Part shown: positions 36,796 through 44,668 of the stretch, in pieces
Position numbering within the stretch: position 1 is the stretch's first letter
How the letters are laid out: each line of letters opens with the position of its first letter
Assembly (NCBI GenBank): GCA_002293425.1
Contig: DBDE01000033.1
Span: forward strand, 1 to 44,668
Length of the DNA stretch: 44,668 nt
Source of the DNA: Alistipes sp. UBA940
Lineage (GTDB): Bacteria > Bacteroidota > Bacteroidia > Bacteroidales > Rikenellaceae
Direction: 5' to 3'
Made by a program: the position numbers and the translations under genes
Notes under the pieces: model-generated
What the model was told of the DNA's origin: nothing
What the model saw: the letters and a program-made list of their open reading frames with translations, nothing else
Database searches by the model: none

Positions 36796-38571
36796 ATGTC
36801 GCTCGGAAATCTTTTTACCAAAATCTCGAAATTCGTTGCGCCCTATCGGTGGCTGGTGGTGCTGACGCTCGCCCTCACCCTCGTCGGCGCACTCATCGCG
36901 CAGGTCAACGCGTGGGTGTTGCGCTATGCCGTCGACCGAATCAGCGTCCTCGAAGGTCTGACGGAGGGGGTCGATGTGCTGGTGTGGATTTCGGTCATTT
37001 TGCTGGGCAAGGAGCTGGTCAACTTCTTCGTTCAATATGGCCAAAAGCTCTATGGTGAGAAGCTGCGGATCTTCGTGAGCCGCGATTTGGCGCAGACCGT
37101 CATCGAGCGGGTGATGACCTATCGGATGGCCTTTTTCACCACGGGTGGCAACGCGTCGGGTAAACTTCAAACGCGAATAGACCGCGGAATAGAGAGCCTC
37201 TCGCGGCTGGTCCAGAACTTTTTTATCGACATCGTTCCGCTCTTTGCCGGCTCGGTCATTGCGCTGGTGATGATGTTTCAGGCCAATTTTTGGGTCGGAA
37301 TGGTGGGACTTGGCATAGTGCCCATCTATTTTTGGGTGAGCACGGTTCAGGCCGGAAAGCTGAAGGGCAAGCGGCGCAACATTCGCGACCTGCGCGAAAC
37401 CAAAAGTCAGGGCATTCTCGGAATTTTCGACTCCATCACCGTCATCAAATCGTTCACCAGCGAGGATATCGAGGCGCAAAAACAGCTCGGCCTGCAGCTC
37501 GACCTGACCGAAGCGCAAATGAAGACGCGCCGAATCAACTTTCTGTTCAACGGGCTGAAAGGTTTCATCGAGCAGATCGGGGTCGTGCTCATCATCATCC
37601 TGACGGCCTATCTGGTGCTCACGGGGCGGATGACCATCGGGGCGATAATGTTCCACATCCTGCTGTTCAACAACGTGACCGCGCCGATCCGCCAGCTTCA
37701 TATGATCTACGACCAAATGAACGACGCGCTAATCTACTCGGAGAGCTTTTTCAGGACACTCGACGCAGCGGACGAGGTGGAGCAGTCGGGCGATTTCCGG
37801 CCTGCAAGCGTGAAGGGCCACTTTGCGATCCGCGGCGTCGACTTCACCTATCCCGATAACACCCAGCCCACGTTGGTCGACATAAATATGGACATTCGGC
37901 CGGGCAAGATAACCGCACTCGTCGGGCTGTCGGGCGCGGGCAAAAGCACGCTCATCAACCTTCTGGACAAGTTCTACCTGCCCGATCGTGGCACGATAAC
38001 CCTCGACGGCACGCCGCTGGCCGACTACGACACCGAGCTGCTACGCGACAACATCGGGCTGGTGTTGCAGAAAAACCACATCTTTGCCGGCACCGTGGCC
38101 GAGAATATTCGCTATGGAAACGCCGATGCGACTCAGGACGAAGTGGAGGATGCGGCGCGAAAATCGTTTCTGCACGACCAGATCGCCGCCCTGCCTGACG
38201 GGTACGACACTCCGGCGCAGAAACTCTCCGGCGGCCAACAGCAAAAAATCGCCATCGCGCGAATGTTTCTGAAAAATCCGCCGATAGTGTTCCTCGACGA
38301 ACCCACGGCGAGCCTCGACGCCATCTCCACCGAACAAATCAAGGCTTCGCTGGATGCCATCAAGCGCGACAGGACGGTGGTGATAATCTCGCACAGCATT
38401 TCGCAGATCATCGACTCGGACGACATCTATGTGATGCAAAAAGGGCGGGTGGTGGAGCACGGAACTCACGATAAACTCTACCACATCGCGGGCGGAGTTT
38501 ATCGCAGCATCTTCGAGGCTATGGCGCGAAGTTTGAATATAGATAAAATCACGCGCACGCTGGACGAGTAA
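36796..38571 (+). CDS. ABC exporter (membrane and ATPase domains in one chain)
   Basis: 591 residues. Six membrane helices (about 18-300) in the type IV exporter arrangement, then an ATPase domain with Walker A GLSGAGKSTLINLL, Q-loop VLQKNHIFAGTVAENI, signature KLSGGQQQKIAIARM, Walker B PPIVFLDEPTASLD and the switch His in VVIISHSISQI. A homodimer or heterodimer; the substrate (lipid, peptide or drug) cannot be told. It may be reached by read-through from batB or by a promoter hidden in the repeat upstream; none matching TAnnTTTG was seen in that gap. The next gene starts 18 bases after its stop. Confidence 0.93.
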   Translation: MSLGNLFTKISKFVAPYRWLVVLTLALTLVGALIAQVNAWVLRYAVDRISVLEGLTEGVDVLVWISVILLGKELVNFFVQYGQKLYGEKLRIFVSRDLAQTVIERVMTYRMAFFTTGGNASGKLQTRIDRGIESLSRLVQNFFIDIVPLFAGSVIALVMMFQANFWVGMVGLGIVPIYFWVSTVQAGKLKGKRRNIRDLRETKSQGILGIFDSITVIKSFTSEDIEAQKQLGLQLDLTEAQMKTRRINFLFNGLKGFIEQIGVVLIIILTAYLVLTGRMTIGAIMFHILLFNNVTAPIRQLHMIYDQMNDALIYSESFFRTLDAADEVEQSGDFRPASVKGHFAIRGVDFTYPDNTQPTLVDINMDIRPGKITALVGLSGAGKSTLINLLDKFYLPDRGTITLDGTPLADYDTELLRDNIGLVLQKNHIFAGTVAENIRYGNADATQDEVEDAARKSFLHDQIAALPDGYDTPAQKLSGGQQQKIAIARMFLKNPPIVFLDEPTASLDAISTEQIKASLDAIKRDRTVVIISHSISQIIDSDDIYVMQKGRVVEHGTHDKLYHIAGGVYRSIFEAMARSLNIDKITRTLDE

Positions 38572-38589
38572 TCTCTAATTATTATAGCT

Positions 38590-39036
38590 ATGTTGGATCA
38601 AATTTTGGGCCTGGTCAAGAGCCAGGTGAGCGAATCGCTGGGCGGGATCGAAGGCATTCCCGCCGAAAAAAAGACAGCCGTAGTCGAAACCACTGCATCG
38701 TCGCTCGTGAGCGGGTTGAAAAATTTTGCCACACCCGACAAACTTTCCGGACTCCTGGGGATGGTTGGCGGCGGTGGCAGTGGCGCGAAAGGCTCGGCGG
38801 TGAGCGGACTGTCGAGCGGTGTGGTTTCGGCGTTGACCTCGAAGGTGGGGTTGTCGCCCGCCGTGGCTTCGAAAATCGCTTCGGCGGTGATTCCGGCGGT
38901 GATGTCGCTGTTGAAGGGCAAGGTGGACGACTCGTTCCAGCCAGGGTTCAATGTCGGCTCGATCCTCGGCGCGCTCGGCGGCAAGAGCTCGGGTGGCGGA
39001 CTGGGCAAAATGCTCGGCGGACTGTTCGGTAAATAA
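38590..39036 (+). CDS. DUF937-like Gly/Ser-rich protein
   Basis: 148 residues, rich in Gly, Ser, Ala and Leu, no signal peptide. N-terminal helices (LDQILGLVKSQVSESLGG) and a C-terminal GGGLGKMLGGLFGK tail, with SPAVASKIASAVIPAVMSLL in the middle, fit the DUF937 type of small helical proteins of unknown function. It is the last gene of the long operon and is followed at once by a terminator. Confidence 0.75.
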   Translation: MLDQILGLVKSQVSESLGGIEGIPAEKKTAVVETTASSLVSGLKNFATPDKLSGLLGMVGGGGSGAKGSAVSGLSSGVVSALTSKVGLSPAVASKIASAVIPAVMSLLKGKVDDSFQPGFNVGSILGALGGKSSGGGLGKMLGGLFGK

Positions 39037-39063
39037 AAAAAGCCCTCTTCGGAGGGCTTTTTT
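39035..39063 (+). terminator. Intrinsic terminator at end of hpt-to-DUF937 gene run
   Basis: AGCCCTC (39041-39047), UUCG-type loop, GAGGGCT (39052-39058), extended by A and T tracts to about 12 bp. It starts at the stop codon and could also act on the minus strand. Confidence 0.94.
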
Positions 39064-39137
39064 AGCGATTAGCGATTAGTGATTAGCTTGTTCCGCGTAG
39101 CCAACTCTTAACTCTTAGTTCTTAACTCTTAACTATT
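39064..39137. repeat. Two heptamer arrays around a GC-rich module, between convergent genes
   Basis: AGCGATT, AGCGATT, AGTGATT (39064-39084); then AGCTTGTTCCGCGTAGCC; then AACTCTT, AACTCTT, AGTTCTT, AACTCTT, AACTATT (39103-39137). The complement of AGTTCTT is AAGAACT, the unit at 19131, and the module's complement GGCTACGCGGAACAAGCT resembles the one there. The second array runs into the lipoprotein gene's stop region. Confidence 0.85.
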
Positions 39138-39504
39138 CCAGATGCACCTCGAAGCTTTCGAGCAGCATCGGAGTAACGGAGAGGGTATAGTTTCCTCTTT
39201 CGCGCGTCCAGTGCTTCAAGTTCCAAATGTCGTCGGACACGACTTTCTCTTCAAGCATCATCACCAGCCCCTGTCTCTCCCACTCCTCGATCGAACACTG
39301 CTCGGCAATGCAACGGCTCTCGGCGATGGGGATCGAAACTATCTTCTCGCCCACCACGATGCCTATGCTGCCCCGCGTCTGGTTCTCGACGATAAACGCC
39401 CACCTCTGTTCGGGTTCGGGCGCGGGCTCGCTATTAATACCGCCATCACGTTTGTTGCAACCAACAAACAACAATATGCCCAACAAAAACGCCAACTTTC
39501 TCAT
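39133..39504 (-). CDS. Small lipoprotein, function unknown
   Basis: 123 residues from the ATG at 39504 (MRKLAFLLGILLFVGCNKRD), a signal peptide with lipobox LFVGC; an ATG four codons earlier is possible but less typical. The mature part has a two-sheet look (WAFIVENQTRGSIGIVVGEK) and a pair of Cys (RCIAEQCSIEEWERQG). No family recognised. It begins 41 bases after the stop of the beta-barrel protein gene on the same strand, so it is probably cotranscribed and may be its partner at the outer membrane. Confidence 0.7.
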   Translation of the reverse strand: MRKLAFLLGILLFVGCNKRDGGINSEPAPEPEQRWAFIVENQTRGSIGIVVGEKIVSIPIAESRCIAEQCSIEEWERQGLVMMLEEKVVSDDIWNLKHWTRERGNYTLSVTPMLLESFEVHLE

Positions 39505-39544
39505 AACAGCGCGCAAGTTAAAATATTTTTTCTAAAACACCAAA

Positions 39545-42373
39545 TCAGTGTCTGTGTCCGCGGTGTCCACTGCCGGCCTGTTCGAAGTTGTAGAGCTCCA
39601 TATTTGTCGAACCACGCTTGCCGAAACTGCGAATGTTCCACGCAAATTTCACCCCGACATAGCGTCCGATGGCCGATCCGGTGCGGTTTTGAACCCACTG
39701 GGCATCCACCTGGCGACGAAAATCGACGTTCTGGTTGAATATGTCGTTCACAAAAATGCTCACCTCGCCCAGCTTGCTCCGGAAAACTTTCTTGCCGATG
39801 CCCGCACTCACGATCAGATACTCCTGCCGATAGTCCATCCCCTCGATGGAGCGTTCGTACCGCCAGGTCCCGTTGCCCGAAAAGGTGAAGCCGAGCGGAA
39901 ACACAAACTTAAAATTACCCTCTATCGAGTGTTCCAAATAGTCGTTGTTGCTGCGCGACGAGAATGTGTTGCGCACCCGCCCATAGTCCAGCTCGTATCC
40001 GATGCGGAAGTCGACCTTTTCGGATATGTTACTGCCCAATGTAACGCCAAACTCAGCCTCCATATTGCGCGAATAGTTGTTTTTCCACACCGTTCCAGCC
40101 GTCGGTGTCCACCGGCCTATCTGCGAGGGCGATTCACCATACGAAATTTCGGCTTCCAGATTGATGTTGCTCTTGATGAAGGTGAGCGGAAAGCCATAAT
40201 CCAAACCCAATCGTCCGCTCCACCGACCATCCATATTGTTGAAGGTGGTGTACCTCCCCACGGCATCGAGCGTCTCTACAACATTGCCCTCCGAGTCGGT
40301 TATCGCAAATCCGGGGCTTTCGCTGATGGTGCTGGCGGAGATGGCGTTCGAGGCGTAGTTGAGTCCGAGGTTGAGGGCAAATGTGCGCCCCTTTTCGGCA
40401 TTGGGGATGATAAGGCGGGTGTAGAGCATATGGTTATAGGTCGGCCTGAGGTCGGGGTTACCTTTGCGCACGTTTTGCACGTCGGAGATGTCGGCCACGT
40501 CTTGCAGGTTCTCGACGCTCGGGTTGCCGGTGCGCGAGTGGAGAAACATCCTCAGCGAGGTGTCGTCCGAGCCCAGCTTGGTGTCGAGCATCGCGGCGTA
40601 GGTTACGTTGTCGAACGAGCTGCGCAATCCCGCCGCAACAGGCAACACGCGGGTGCTCTCCAACGTGGCGTGCTCATAGAACAGTCCGGTCGAAAGCGTG
40701 GTCCCGCCTCGTTGCAGGCGATAGCCCGGGCCCGCACGATGGGTCAGATAGCCGCTGTTGTACACTCCCGACAGCTCGCTCGACGGGGTGGAATAGTACT
40801 CCTCGTCGGTGAAATCCCAAAGGTACGAACGGCGGTCGTTGTCGGCATAGTTGTACCTCACTCCATATTCCAAACTCACCAGCGAACTTGTGCTGACAGG
40901 CTCGGTGTAGGTCAATCCGCCGCCGATGTTATAGTTGTAATTTTCCGAAGGGGTCGATTGGCGAATGGCGGTGCCGTCCTGCCGCTGGGAATAGCTCTCG
41001 CCCGTCAGGTCGTCGGGGTCGTAGTTGGCGTTGAAAAACATCGAGATAGTTCGCCCGGGCTTGCCCAATTTGAGGCGATAGTTGGCGTTCAGTCCCGCCA
41101 TCCAGCCCGTTTCGTGACTGTTGCTCCAGCTCGAAAGGTCGATGTTGCCGCTGCCGTCCACCGGAATGTAGGTTTGCAGGCCGCTTCGGTCGTCGTTCCG
41201 CCCCTGATAGCGAAAAATGGGACGGATGCGCAGTTCCGAGCGGTCGTTGGGCTTGAAATCTATTCGGGCACTGATCGAATGGTTGCGATTTATGCTTTTA
41301 CGGTTGCTCTCGGAGTGGAGGTTGAGATAGCGCGCGTCGTCGGAGAGGAAATATTCGCGGTCTATCGTAAAGTCGTTCTTCTCGTCGGTGATGCCATAGG
41401 TGTACGACGCGTCGAACTTCCACTGATCCTTCTTGCCCCACACGTCGATGTAGTTGAACTGAAAACGACCCACGCGCGCGATACCGTCGTTGTCGCCCGC
41501 CCCGAGAATGTCGTCGGTGGTGAAGTGGCGTTCGTTGAGGTTGTTCAGCGTGCCCCCGATGGTTATCTTGGCCTCGTCGTGAAAGATGCTCACGTTGCCC
41601 GCAACCAGCCCCAGATGCTTCACGTCGCCATCCTCTGGCTCGGCACCATATTGACCCGACACCTGTCCCATCACCCCCTGGCGCATATTTTCGCGAGTAG
41701 TGATATTGATGGCTTTGTAGCCCTCGCCGTCGTCGATGCCGGTAAATTCGGCGTTGTCACTCAGCTTGTCGAACACCTCGATGCTCTTGACCGCTTCGGC
41801 CGGCAGAGCGGTGATGGCCGCGTTGACATCCTCGCCGAAGAACTCGCGCCCGTCGATAAGCACCTTGCGAACGGCCTCGCCCTGCGCCTGCACTGCGCCG
41901 TTCTCGACCTTTATCCCGGGCATCTTTTCGAGCAATGCGCTCACATCGGCGTCGCCCGCAACCTTATACGAGTCGGCGTTGTATATCAGCGTGTCCCCGC
42001 TCAACGAGGTTCGGAGTGCAACGGCAGTCTTCACCACAGCCTCGATCTCGATGCCCTGACGAATGAACAGGGTGTCCAGAGTGGTGCGCCTGTCGCCCAC
42101 CGTGATGTTTTTTTGCAACGGTTGATAGCCTATGAGTTGGGTCTTAACCCGATATTCTCCCGCCGCAAGTCCTGTGGAGAAAGCTCCTCCGGCACCGCTT
42201 ATCAGCTCGGTGGTGGCGGTCGAATCGGCCGCGGGGGCGAGCGTCACTCCCACCCCGATGATAGGGTCGCGGGTTTCGGCATCGGCCACCACGCCGCTCA
42301 CGGTTACGCGCCGTTGGGCATTTGCGTTTGCGGCCACAGCGACCGCCAGAAGGACGAACAACAACTTTTTCAT
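39545..42373 (-). CDS. Outer membrane beta-barrel protein with carboxypeptidase-regulatory-like domain (TonB-receptor type)
   Basis: 942 residues. Signal peptide (MKKLLFVLLAVAVAANANAQ), then a CarboxypepD_reg-like domain (about 20-110: VSGVVADAETRDPIIGVGVTL...), a plug-like region (about 120-220, including DVSALLEKMPGIKVENGAVQAQG and KVLIDGREFFGEDVNAAI), and a large beta-barrel with alternating aromatic strands to the end. This is the layout of the 'OMP beta-barrel family' (PF14905-like), related to TonB-dependent receptors; no SusD-like partner is beside it, so sugar uptake is not indicated. The C-terminal residues SGHRGHRH are His-rich. Start at 42373 is set by the signal peptide. Confidence 0.9.
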   Translation of the reverse strand: MKKLLFVLLAVAVAANANAQRRVTVSGVVADAETRDPIIGVGVTLAPAADSTATTELISGAGGAFSTGLAAGEYRVKTQLIGYQPLQKNITVGDRRTTLDTLFIRQGIEIEAVVKTAVALRTSLSGDTLIYNADSYKVAGDADVSALLEKMPGIKVENGAVQAQGEAVRKVLIDGREFFGEDVNAAITALPAEAVKSIEVFDKLSDNAEFTGIDDGEGYKAINITTRENMRQGVMGQVSGQYGAEPEDGDVKHLGLVAGNVSIFHDEAKITIGGTLNNLNERHFTTDDILGAGDNDGIARVGRFQFNYIDVWGKKDQWKFDASYTYGITDEKNDFTIDREYFLSDDARYLNLHSESNRKSINRNHSISARIDFKPNDRSELRIRPIFRYQGRNDDRSGLQTYIPVDGSGNIDLSSWSNSHETGWMAGLNANYRLKLGKPGRTISMFFNANYDPDDLTGESYSQRQDGTAIRQSTPSENYNYNIGGGLTYTEPVSTSSLVSLEYGVRYNYADNDRRSYLWDFTDEEYYSTPSSELSGVYNSGYLTHRAGPGYRLQRGGTTLSTGLFYEHATLESTRVLPVAAGLRSSFDNVTYAAMLDTKLGSDDTSLRMFLHSRTGNPSVENLQDVADISDVQNVRKGNPDLRPTYNHMLYTRLIIPNAEKGRTFALNLGLNYASNAISASTISESPGFAITDSEGNVVETLDAVGRYTTFNNMDGRWSGRLGLDYGFPLTFIKSNINLEAEISYGESPSQIGRWTPTAGTVWKNNYSRNMEAEFGVTLGSNISEKVDFRIGYELDYGRVRNTFSSRSNNDYLEHSIEGNFKFVFPLGFTFSGNGTWRYERSIEGMDYRQEYLIVSAGIGKKVFRSKLGEVSIFVNDIFNQNVDFRRQVDAQWVQNRTGSAIGRYVGVKFAWNIRSFGKRGSTNMELYNFEQAGSGHRGHRH

Positions 42374-42398
42374 TTGAAAATTTTTGTGAATGAACGCA

Positions 42399-42431
42399 CA
42401 AAAGTAACCAAAACCACTTTTCCGACACAAA
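42399..42431 (-). promoter_or_regulatory. Promoter of beta-barrel protein gene (-7 and -33)
   Basis: Minus strand: TACTTTTG at 42399-42406 and TTTG at 42428-42431, spaced by 21 bases, the best full match in the window to the Bacteroidota TTTG-N19-21-TAnnTTTG promoter. Confidence 0.75.
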
Positions 42432-42476
42432 AATTTCCGCCAATCGCCAAAAACCTCCCGTGAAACGGCTTGCGCA

Positions 42477-43406
42477 TCAGTCGAACGACTGCATACCCGA
42501 GCCGGCGATGCGGACAATGCGCTGATACTCCGCCGGAGTGAGCTCCATAAAGAAATAATGGATCGGGTCCTGGCGCATCCCGTCCTTGCGCACCTCATAG
42601 TGCAAATGGGGCGAAAGCGACATCCCCGTGTCGCCCGTCCGCGCAATAATATCGCCCCGCCTAACACGATCGCCACTGCGCACCGACGAACGGCTCAGAT
42701 GACTGTACAGCGTCTCGTAACCCCCCGAGTGCGAAATGGTCACCGTCAGCCCCGACCCCGTACTGCTCTGCGTCACGTTCCTCACCGTACCGTCCGCCGT
42801 GGCAAAAACGGGCGTCCCCTCCGGCACCGTGTAATCCACCCCGCCGTGGTACTGCAAATTTCGATAAAACGGATGAATGCGCGTTCCATAAGAGGCGGTC
42901 AACAGGGTCAGATCGTGATTGATGATGGGTTGGATCGAAGGGATGGAGTTCACCCCGTCGCCCATCTCCTCCACCCGCTGCTGCACCCGCGCATAGATGC
43001 CGCCCAAATGTTCGGTGTCGGCATCGAGCCGCGCGAGCTTTTCGAAAAATTCGCGCCCCAGCTGGCGGTTAGTCATTCCCGACAACCTCTCGCGGGTGAG
43101 CCACACCTGATCGCCCGCAGCTCCCTCGAAGCTGGGCGGATCGCTCTCGAACAGCACCCGAAACACGTTCTTGTCACGCTCGGCAACATTCTCCAACACC
43201 GCCACCAAAGAGTCATAACGCTCGTTGAGTTTATCATACTGCTGTTGCAAAACCGACGTCGACGCCCTGAGCCGGAACTCGGCCGGAGTGTCGAACAGCA
43301 ACGAGAAGACGAGATAGTACACAATGGCTATCCCCCCCCACGCGAGCAGGTGGAACATCACGCGCACGAAGCGGTTATCGTGTATTGGTCCCCTCGCCGA
43401 TTTCAT
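42477..43406 (-). CDS. M23 family metallopeptidase, membrane-anchored (second of pair)
   Basis: 309 residues. One membrane helix (about 13-33), a coiled coil (about 45-75), and a C-terminal M23 (LytM) domain with YHGGVDYTVPEG (zinc His and Asp) and SPHLHYEVRKDG (H-x-H), so the active site is complete. It cuts peptidoglycan cross-links in the periplasm. Its start overlaps the end of the upstream M23 gene by 32 bases, so the pair is made from one message and may act together. A 103-base gap separates it from the beta-barrel gene promoter. Confidence 0.93.
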   Translation of the reverse strand: MKSARGPIHDNRFVRVMFHLLAWGGIAIVYYLVFSLLFDTPAEFRLRASTSVLQQQYDKLNERYDSLVAVLENVAERDKNVFRVLFESDPPSFEGAAGDQVWLTRERLSGMTNRQLGREFFEKLARLDADTEHLGGIYARVQQRVEEMGDGVNSIPSIQPIINHDLTLLTASYGTRIHPFYRNLQYHGGVDYTVPEGTPVFATADGTVRNVTQSSTGSGLTVTISHSGGYETLYSHLSRSSVRSGDRVRRGDIIARTGDTGMSLSPHLHYEVRKDGMRQDPIHYFFMELTPAEYQRIVRIAGSGMQSFD

Positions 43407-44331
43407 AGATTGTGCTGTCGTTAACCTTTTCGATGATCTTTTCGAACTCTGCCGGATCCATCCCGGGCTGGAAATAGTTGATCGGGTTGACCCGCGCGCC
43501 GCGGTAAATCACCTCATAGTGGAGGTGGTTGCCGCTCGAAAGCCCAGTCGAGCCCATCTCGCCTATCTTCTCGCCGCGCTTTACGAACTGCCCGCGTGCG
43601 ACGTCGATCTTGCTCAGGTGGGCATAACGCGTGCGATAACCGAACCCGTGGTCTATTATAATGTTGTTGCCATAACCGCTGATGTACCCAGCCGAAGAGA
43701 CAAATCCGTCGCCCGTGGCATAAATAGGATCACCTTTTCGACCCCCCAGATCGACCCCATAGTGAGGTCGGACATAGCCCAAAATGGGGTGCAAGCGGTT
43801 CATTCGGAACGCTCCGATGCTTCCGCGCAGATCGGCCGGATCGATCGGCATCAAGGCGGGCATCGCCGAGGCCATCTGCTCCTTGTCGGCCGCCAAAGCC
43901 TGCAACTGGTCGAGCGAAACACTCTGCAAATAGAGCCGCCGCGACACCGCATCGAGGCTCTTCCACGACGGCAATATCATCTCGGCAAACCTGTCCTGCG
44001 CAAAATCGGAATATTTGCTGTCGGGATAATCGTCGTAAATACCCGCTATTGCCAAAGTGTCGGCACCGAACAACGAGCGATAGACGGCGTTGTCGCGATG
44101 CTTCAACTCGTCCAACGCGGTATCCAGCGAAGCTATCTTCTCGTTGAGGATCCTGTACTTCTCCACCAGCTCGGCGTTGCCGCGAAAAATGGAGTTGACC
44201 TTCGGAGTGCGAAAAGCAAAGGTGAAGATCAGATTGACCACCGAAGCCAAAATGAATCCCAAAAAGAAGTATCGCAACACATTGTATATTGCGAAACGGA
44301 TATGCCGCCCGTTTTTGCTCTCTTTTGCCAT
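43375..44331 (-). CDS. M23 family metallopeptidase, membrane-anchored (first of pair)
   Basis: 318 residues. One membrane helix (about 14-39, AIYNVLRYFFLGFILASVVNLIF), a coiled coil (RGNAELVEKYRILNEKIASLDTALDEL), and an M23 domain with PHYGVDLGGRKG and SSGNHLHYEVIYRG; the zinc site and catalytic His are intact. It is about 30% alike by eye to the next gene, so the pair comes from a duplication. It is divergent from alaS, an arrangement seen in other Bacteroidota. Confidence 0.93.
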   Translation of the reverse strand: MAKESKNGRHIRFAIYNVLRYFFLGFILASVVNLIFTFAFRTPKVNSIFRGNAELVEKYRILNEKIASLDTALDELKHRDNAVYRSLFGADTLAIAGIYDDYPDSKYSDFAQDRFAEMILPSWKSLDAVSRRLYLQSVSLDQLQALAADKEQMASAMPALMPIDPADLRGSIGAFRMNRLHPILGYVRPHYGVDLGGRKGDPIYATGDGFVSSAGYISGYGNNIIIDHGFGYRTRYAHLSKIDVARGQFVKRGEKIGEMGSTGLSSGNHLHYEVIYRGARVNPINYFQPGMDPAEFEKIIEKVNDSTIYEIGEGTNTR

Positions 44332-44341
44332 TTAACAACGG

Positions 44342-44349
44342 CAAAAATA
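44342..44349 (-). promoter_or_regulatory. Promoter -7 element of M23 pair
   Basis: Reads TATTTTTG then C on the minus strand, 11 bases before the ATG at 44331, so the leader is very short. Confidence 0.62.
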
Positions 44350-44362
44350 GTTAAAAAAAACG

Positions 44363-44370
44363 TAACTTTG
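44363..44370 (+). promoter_or_regulatory. Promoter -7 element of alaS
   Basis: TAACTTTG followed by C, full match to TAnnTTTG, 23 bases before the ATG. It lies 13 bases from the oppositely directed M23 -7 element. Confidence 0.65.
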
Positions 44371-44393
44371 CCCGCAAAATCGCAAACACGGCA

Positions 44394-44668
44394 ATGACAG
44401 CTAATCAAATACGGCAAACTTTTCTCGACTTTTTCGCCTCCAAAGGGCACTCCATCGTTCCGTCGGCACCTATGGTGGTGAAGGGCGACCCGACGCTGAT
44501 GTTCACCAACGCGGGAATGAACCAATTCAAAGATGTGATATTGGGCAACGTTCCGGTTGCTTCGGCGCGTGTGGCCGACACCCAAAAATGTCTCCGTGTG
44601 AGCGGCAAACACAACGACCTCGAAGAGGTGGGGCACGACACCTATCACCACACGATGTTCGAGATGCT
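44394..44668 (+). CDS. alaS: Alanyl-tRNA synthetase, 3' end cut by window
   Basis: 91 complete codons are visible. The N-terminus reads MTANQIRQTFLDFFASKGHS, then PTLMFTNAGMNQFKDVILG, ADTQKCLRVSGKHNDLEEVG and DTYHHTMFEML, which is the class II catalytic core start of AlaRS (motif 1 TNAGMNQFK and motif 2 CLRVSGKHNDLE). The frame stays open to the window end. It charges tRNA-Ala and edits wrong Ser/Gly further along the chain, not visible here. Confidence 0.96.
   Translation, partial: MTANQIRQTFLDFFASKGHSIVPSAPMVVKGDPTLMFTNAGMNQFKDVILGNVPVASARVADTQKCLRVSGKHNDLEEVGHDTYHHTMFEM

Noticed and set aside
36783..37058. Plus-strand 91-residue frame at the start of the ABC exporter gene
   Set aside because: Out-of-frame shadow inside a gene with clear ABC motifs.
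39548..42463. 971-residue plus-strand open frame opposite the beta-barrel gene
   Set aside because: The minus-strand frame has signal peptide, plug and barrel; the plus frame is antisense composition only.

Overview
The window looks like chromosomal DNA of a Bacteroidota bacterium, most likely order Bacteroidales (a Rikenellaceae/Alistipes-like lineage is possible but unproven). Reasons: promoters of the Bacteroidota type (TAnnTTTG just upstream of many genes, often with very short leaders), no strong Shine-Dalgarno sequences, ATP-dependent PEP carboxykinase, ExbB/ExbD/ExbD sets, BatA/BatB, OMP beta-barrel family proteins, and a GT3-type glycogen synthase fused to an alpha-glucan phosphorylase. 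Nearly all of it is core metabolism and envelope biology; no phage, plasmid, CRISPR or rRNA/tRNA gene was seen.

Layout. 1-4300: secreted M23-like protein (5' cut), small secreted protein, a lipoprotein carrying only the last part of a TonB C-terminal domain, then exbB, a membrane protein and two exbD genes. 4300-4530: G-tract repeats and a terminator. 4529-6390: small membrane protein and convergent pckA. 6682-10326: a very large lipoprotein with its own promoter, long leader and strong terminator. 10426-19139: glycogen cluster (GT3-GT35 fusion, GH133-like debranching enzyme, GT4 glycosyltransferase, GH57 amylase). 19210-19423: a rod-like 6S-like RNA candidate. 19661-22555: surE, rplS with a leader hairpin, and a NarL-type two-component pair. 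22546-26551 (minus): xseA-xseB-methyltransferase-acyl-CoA ligase operon. 26712-29185: prfA, a small ORF, and purE-pyrF. 29219-39036: one long run of tightly overlapping genes hpt-queE-ftsB-ettA-BroN-hisS-batA-batB-ABC exporter-DUF937-like. 39133-44331 (minus): lipoprotein, OMP beta-barrel protein, two M23 endopeptidases. 44394-end: alaS (3' cut).

The most unusual content is repetitive. (i) Heptanucleotide tandem arrays of several sequences but always 7-bp period occur at eight or more places, several of them forming the 3' ends of genes. (ii) A 207-bp insertion made of a heptamer array plus a GC-rich module sits in frame inside queE; the GC-rich module has a diverged copy between batB and the ABC exporter gene. 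(iii) A different 123-bp insertion bounded by 18-bp imperfect inverted repeats and a TAT duplication sits in frame inside the methyltransferase gene. Together these suggest that small non-autonomous elements in this genome insert into coding sequence and are kept as added peptide segments, as Rickettsia palindromic elements are. A second recurring layout is a terminator whose T-run runs straight into the -7 element of the next gene (three examples).
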